Shown one piece after another: positions 7,150 to 8,884 of a stretch of 8,884 bases of DNA. A program made the position numbers and the translations under genes. The stretch covers positions 1 to 8,884 of the forward strand of contig ONEU01000076.1 of NCBI GenBank assembly GCA_900316925.1. The letters run 5' to 3'. Under the pieces are notes generated by a model. That model was not told the origin of the DNA, searched no databases, and saw nothing but the letters and a program-made list of their open reading frames with translations. The stretch is from an uncultured Eubacteriales bacterium. GTDB taxonomy: Bacteria > Bacillota > Clostridia > Oscillospirales > Acutalibacteraceae. Every line of letters starts with the position of its first letter. Within the stretch, counting starts at the first letter, position 1.

Positions 7150-7722
7150 TCAGGATTTTGCTTTGGAACTCTGTGAGGAATCCTGTCGGGGCGTTTCAAC
7201 GATGAGAGCGTCAAACGCTTTGAGTGCACTGCTGCTGTCCTGTGCAACTGCCACAAAGATAAAGGGATGGTGTGTGAGCACGGCTGTGGAGGTATTGAGC
7301 GGGGCAGTCTGGGCACTCACGTTTTCACCGCTGACAGCAGGCGTCGGGGTTTTGGAGGAGAGGTAATCGCTGATATTCTGCATGAGCTTCTGTTCATCAG
7401 CGCCGCCCTTCAGCTTGAAGCAGGTCAGTTCCGTCTCGCTGCCGGCTCTCCCGGAGATATACATCGCGTAGTCGCACACGGTATCGTCAGGAATCTCATA
7501 ATAACGGGAGATGTTCTCCTTGGAGATAGGCGTGAGGTTCTGATAATTCATTTTTTTGATAACACCGGTAACCACGTCGTCAGCAGAGAGGTTGACATTG
7601 CTGGTTTTGGGCTTGGTCTGCATACTGAGAGCAAGCACCACCAGAGCGGCAGCGGTAGCCACGATCACAAGCAGCGCGGAGACCGTGAGAATGACGTTGC
7701 GTTTTTTCGTTTGCGTACTCAA
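7150..7722 (-). CDS. Membrane-anchored DUF4358 family protein
   Basis: With a TTG start at 7722 the product is 190 residues: a short basic N-terminus (STQTKKRN), one transmembrane helix or uncleaved signal (about 10-33, no lipobox), then an extracellular domain. The motifs DDVVTGVIKK, YYEIPDDTVCDYAMYISGRAGSETELTCFKLK and FIFVAVAQDSSSALKAFDALI match what I know of DUF4358, a small extracytoplasmic family of unknown function in Clostridia. Residues about 115-140 are Thr/Pro/Ala/Ser-rich. The frame stays open to a TTG at 7764, but that lies at the predicted transcription start (about 7762), so an internal start is needed. The TTG at 7722 has GGTGA (7732-7728) 5 nt upstream; GTG codons at 7734 and 7731 lack a binding site. 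The product converges on gpmI. Confidence 0.8.
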   Translation of the reverse strand: MSTQTKKRNVILTVSALLVIVATAAALVVLALSMQTKPKTSNVNLSADDVVTGVIKKMNYQNLTPISKENISRYYEIPDDTVCDYAMYISGRAGSETELTCFKLKGGADEQKLMQNISDYLSSKTPTPAVSGENVSAQTAPLNTSTAVLTHHPFIFVAVAQDSSSALKAFDALIVETPRQDSSQSSKAKS

Positions 7723-7768
7723 GGAGTTCACCACACTTATACGAAAAATAGTCTGATAAAACAAATAT

Positions 7769-7797
7769 ATTATACAAGTTTACAGGAGGGATTTCAA
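7769..7797 (-). promoter_or_regulatory. Consensus promoter of the DUF4358 gene
   Basis: On the - strand, TTGAAA (7797-7792), a 17-bp spacer and TATAAT (7774-7769) give a near-perfect sigma-A promoter. The start near 7762 leaves a leader of about 40 nt to the TTG at 7722 and excludes longer start choices. It lies just beyond the terminator of the upstream RNA gene. Confidence 0.8.
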
Positions 7798-7825
7798 CTA
7801 CAATATTGTAACAGTTATTGCAAAA

Positions 7826-7848
7826 GAAAAAGCCGGGAAACTCCCGGC
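7826..7848 (-). terminator. Terminator of the 6S-like RNA gene
   Basis: On the - strand GCCGGGA pairs with TCCCGGC (7832-7848, 3-nt loop) and is followed by TTTTTCTTTTG. An earlier run of eight Ts (7856-7849) directly follows the closing stem of the RNA, so a first 3' end may form there and this hairpin would act as the second stop. Confidence 0.85.
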
Positions 7849-7854
7849 AAAAAA

Positions 7855-8064
7855 AATCCGCCCAACCGTCTGCGTCATAACATAACCTGCCTACGAGTAA
7901 AGCAGGTGGGTGCTCTCCCTACGGTTTCATACTCCCTTCGTCCGCCGGAGCGGGAGGTCTGAAGTCCGCCGCAGAAGCCGGGCTCCCGAAATAAATGTTG
8001 TAGGGTTACATAGACGCATACAACGAATTGGGCAGAAATGCAACAAAAGTACGTTCCTTTGTTT
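7855..8064 (-). ncRNA. ssrS: Probable 6S RNA (SsrS)
   Basis: No plausible gene on the - strand covers this roughly 210-nt stretch, yet it has its own consensus promoter and terminator. Read on the - strand, it folds as a long rod. UCUGCCCAA (8036-8028) pairs with UUGGGCGGA (7865-7857), and UGCGUC (8018-8013) pairs with GACGCA (7876-7871). A small hairpin, ACCUGC/GCAGGU (7907-7902 with 7890-7885), lies on the 3' side. The upper part is GC-rich and contains UAUGAAACC and GGGAGAGCACCCACC. Length, rod shape, interior bulges and the 3'-side hairpin fit 6S RNA, which binds sigma-A RNA polymerase by mimicking an open promoter and serves as template for short pRNAs. GUUGUA/UACAAC (7997-8002, 8019-8024) could form an alternative hairpin on the 5' strand. 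Ends are estimated from the promoter and the T run. The identification rests on recalled features and was not scored with a covariance model. Confidence 0.72.
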
Positions 8065-8070
8065 AAACTA

Positions 8071-8099
8071 ATTATACAACATTACTGTCGAAAAATCAA
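8071..8099 (-). promoter_or_regulatory. Promoter of the 6S-like RNA gene
   Basis: On the - strand TTGATT (8099-8094), a 17-bp spacer and TATAAT (8076-8071) define a strong promoter; transcription should begin near 8064. The -35 lies inside the right arm of the hairpin that ends the DUF1292 gene. Confidence 0.8.
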
Positions 8100-8116
8100 G
8101 AGGAAAATACTTGATT
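8094..8116 (-). terminator. Weak terminator-like hairpin after the DUF1292 gene
   Basis: On the - strand AATCAAG (8116-8110) pairs with CTTGATT (8100-8094) around a 9-nt loop, followed by TTT. The stem is AU-rich and the T run short. It begins within the DUF1292 stop codon (TAA, 8117-8115) and overlaps the 6S promoter -35. Confidence 0.5.
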
Positions 8117-8426
8117 ATTGAAGATTTTCTTCTTCTGCATCGAAGTTTGCCTCAAAGATTTCGGCGATCTCATCGAGCAGATCATCATCCTCAATTTCAG
8201 CCAGCTGCTGTTCGCCGTTTTCATCCTCGACAGCCTCAAAGATCATGTAGGTACTGTCGGAACTGATTCCCTCCTCAGGCATATCAAACAAGGGCATCAG
8301 GGCGTAGTAGTGACCATCTTTATAGTCGATTTCGTCAAGAATCTCGAATTCGTACTCATTGCCGTCCTCATCCTCGAGGGAGATCAGATCAGCCTCATAC
8401 ATTTCTTCGTTTTCCATATTGCTCAT
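8115..8426 (-). CDS. DUF1292 family protein (YrzB-like)
   Basis: The 103-residue product is extremely acidic and has no signal or membrane segment, so it is probably cytoplasmic. The core matches DUF1292 as I know it: ISLEDEDGNEYEFEILDEIDYKDGHYYALMPL (about 15-46) followed by a YMIFEAVEDENGEQQLAEIEDDDLLDEIAEIF block (about 60-91). The function is unknown; relatives in Bacilli and Clostridia commonly sit near the Holliday junction resolvase gene yrrK/ruvX, which is not seen here. The frame opens with GTG at 8435, but AAAGGAG (8444-8438) is only 2 nt from it and 11 nt from the ATG at 8426, which I chose; an ATG 9 nt further in is also possible. It has its own promoter and is followed directly by the 6S-like RNA gene. 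Confidence 0.85.
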   Translation of the reverse strand: MSNMENEEMYEADLISLEDEDGNEYEFEILDEIDYKDGHYYALMPLFDMPEEGISSDSTYMIFEAVEDENGEQQLAEIEDDDLLDEIAEIFEANFDAEEENLQ

Positions 8427-8462
8427 GTGCTGCACAGCTCCTTTACAAGATTATATGATTAT

Positions 8463-8491
8463 ATTTTACGATAAAACATCAGATAAGTCAA
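8463..8491 (-). promoter_or_regulatory. Promoter of the DUF1292 gene
   Basis: On the - strand TTGACT (8491-8486), a 17-bp spacer and TAAAAT (8468-8463) form a good sigma-A promoter, with a start near 8456 and a leader of about 30 nt. It lies just inside the repeat-rich region, so this gene begins its own transcript. Confidence 0.78.
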
Positions 8492-8504
8492 TAGAAACTT
8501 ATGC

Positions 8505-8522
8505 GCGGCGGCGCCCCGCCGC
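8505..8522. repeat. GC-rich hairpin in the intergenic repeat region
   Basis: GCGGCGG (8505-8511) pairs with CCGCCGC (8516-8522) around a 4-nt loop. No T run flanks it on either strand, so it is not a classical terminator. It sits at the start of the repeat-dense stretch 8495-8884. Confidence 0.6.
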
Positions 8523-8597
8523 TGTGTAGTCACGCTGTCGCTCACTGCGGCGCCCCCGCTGCGGTGTTATCACGCTGCAATTCTTTGCGGGCGCCTT

Positions 8598-8651
8598 CGC
8601 TCACTCTGTACGTTTAAGGCGAGACTTCTATGTCGCTAACATCCGGCACGG
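8598..8651. repeat. Dispersed intergenic repeat, right copy (inverted relative to 14-67)
   Basis: This copy is about 93% identical by eye to the reverse complement of 14-67, without gaps. Upstream pieces (TCACGCTGTCGCTCACT at 8530-8546 and TCACGCTGC at 8570-8578) repeat parts of the same family. Downstream, CGGCTTGCGCCG at 8652-8663 forms a small hairpin not found in the left copy. Nothing codes here. Confidence 0.8.
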
Positions 8652-8686
8652 CGGCTTGCGCCGATAATTTTCTACGACCGCCGACA

Positions 8687-8704
8687 CGCCCCTTATGAGG
8701 GGCG
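8687..8704. repeat. Short hairpin CGCCCC/GGGGCG
   Basis: CGCCCC (8687-8692) and GGGGCG (8699-8704) form a perfect stem with a 6-nt loop. There is no T run beside it. It lies within the otherwise gene-free 8495-8884 region. Confidence 0.5.
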
Positions 8705-8731
8705 CTTAACGGCTGTTATCTGTTATCTTTC

Positions 8732-8765
8732 AGGCACGGTTACTCGACTCATCGTACCCGTGCCT
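8732..8765. repeat. Hairpin sharing its arm with the 1051-1095 terminator
   Basis: AGGCACGG (8732-8739) pairs with CCGTGCCT (8758-8765) around an 18-nt loop. The 10-mer CAGGCACGGT occurs both here (8731-8740) and in the terminator at 1053-1062. Here no T run follows. It overlaps the first direct-repeat unit. Confidence 0.5.
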
Positions 8766-8884
8766 ACTTATTGCAGTTGCAGACGAGGATAGAAAGTGGT
8801 GTAACGGAAGTTCAACCAGTCGCTGGTACCACGGGACCGGCAGCTTGCCGGCGTGCCTGCTTATTGCAGATGCAGACGAGGATA
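8759..8884. repeat. Two copies of a 33-bp direct repeat, 93 bp apart
   Basis: The units are 8759-8791 and 8852-8884, each beginning CGTGCCT and ending TGCAGACGAGGATA, with 31 of 33 positions identical. The 60 bp between them are unique as far as I can see and include a hairpin, CCGGCA/TGCCGG (8837-8851). The second unit runs to the window edge, so its true extent and copy number cannot be known here. No gene is supported across this stretch. Confidence 0.75.

Noticed and set aside
7267..7962. 231-codon + strand frame across the DUF4358 gene and the RNA gene
   Set aside because: It overlaps a well-supported - strand gene, its promoter and the 6S-like RNA; the translation has no domain and no good ribosome binding site.
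8118..8474. 118-codon + strand frame opposite the DUF1292 gene
   Set aside because: It is the shadow of the acidic DUF1292 protein on the other strand; the hydrophobic look comes from GAA/GAT codons read in reverse.
14..8651. Transposon or integrative element bounded by the inverted repeats
   Set aside because: No transposase or integrase gene lies inside, the content is housekeeping glycolysis, and no target duplication can be seen; a dispersed intergenic repeat explains it more simply.
8759..8884. CRISPR array
   Set aside because: Only two repeat units, 60 bp between them, containing a hairpin; no cas genes in the window.
8690..8884. tRNA gene suggested by a GTTCAA string near 8808
   Set aside because: No acceptor, D or anticodon stems can be drawn around it on either strand.

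Overview
The window looks like a chromosomal segment of a mid-GC Firmicute. Several things suggest a clostridial lineage near Ruminococcus/Oscillospiraceae: strong AGGAG-type ribosome binding sites, TTGACA/TATAAT promoters with 17-bp spacers, short lipoproteins with lipoboxes, and DUF1292, DUF4358 and DUF5050-like proteins. This placement is inferred from gene content; no marker was searched.

Layout, left to right. (1) 1-182 holds a dispersed intergenic repeat and a near-consensus promoter. (2) 183-1028 (+) encodes an ABC ATPase of the polysaccharide/teichoic-acid export type, with a very basic/acidic N-terminal extension and no visible permease partner. (3) A bidirectional terminator (about 1051-1095) separates it from a convergent small lipoprotein gene (1106-1630, -). 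(4) Divergent promoters at 1664-1860 lead into the core of the window, a + strand glycolytic cluster: pgk (1935-3131), tpiA (3227-3997), a DUF5050-like lipoprotein (4078-5529) and gpmI (5571-7082). It ends at a strong bidirectional terminator (7092-7129). (5) On the - strand from the right come a DUF1292 protein gene (8115-8426), a probable 6S RNA gene with its own promoter (about 8064-7855), and a DUF4358 membrane-anchored protein gene (7150-7722). (6) 8495-8884 is gene-free and full of hairpins and repeats. One 54-bp block (8598-8651) is an inverted copy of the left-edge repeat (14-67), and a 33-bp direct repeat occurs twice 93 bp apart at the right edge.

Pgk, TpiA and GpmI catalyse lower-glycolysis steps and probably share the promoter before pgk. 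No gap gene is found beside pgk and no eno beside gpmI, so the glycolytic set is partial here. The envelope lipoprotein between tpiA and gpmI is the odd member. The other genes look like ordinary housekeeping or envelope functions. I found no clear defence, mobile or biosynthetic system. The less ordinary elements are the 6S RNA locus with its overlapping hairpin/promoter, the repeat families at both edges, the orphan ABC ATPase and the lipoprotein inside the glycolytic operon.
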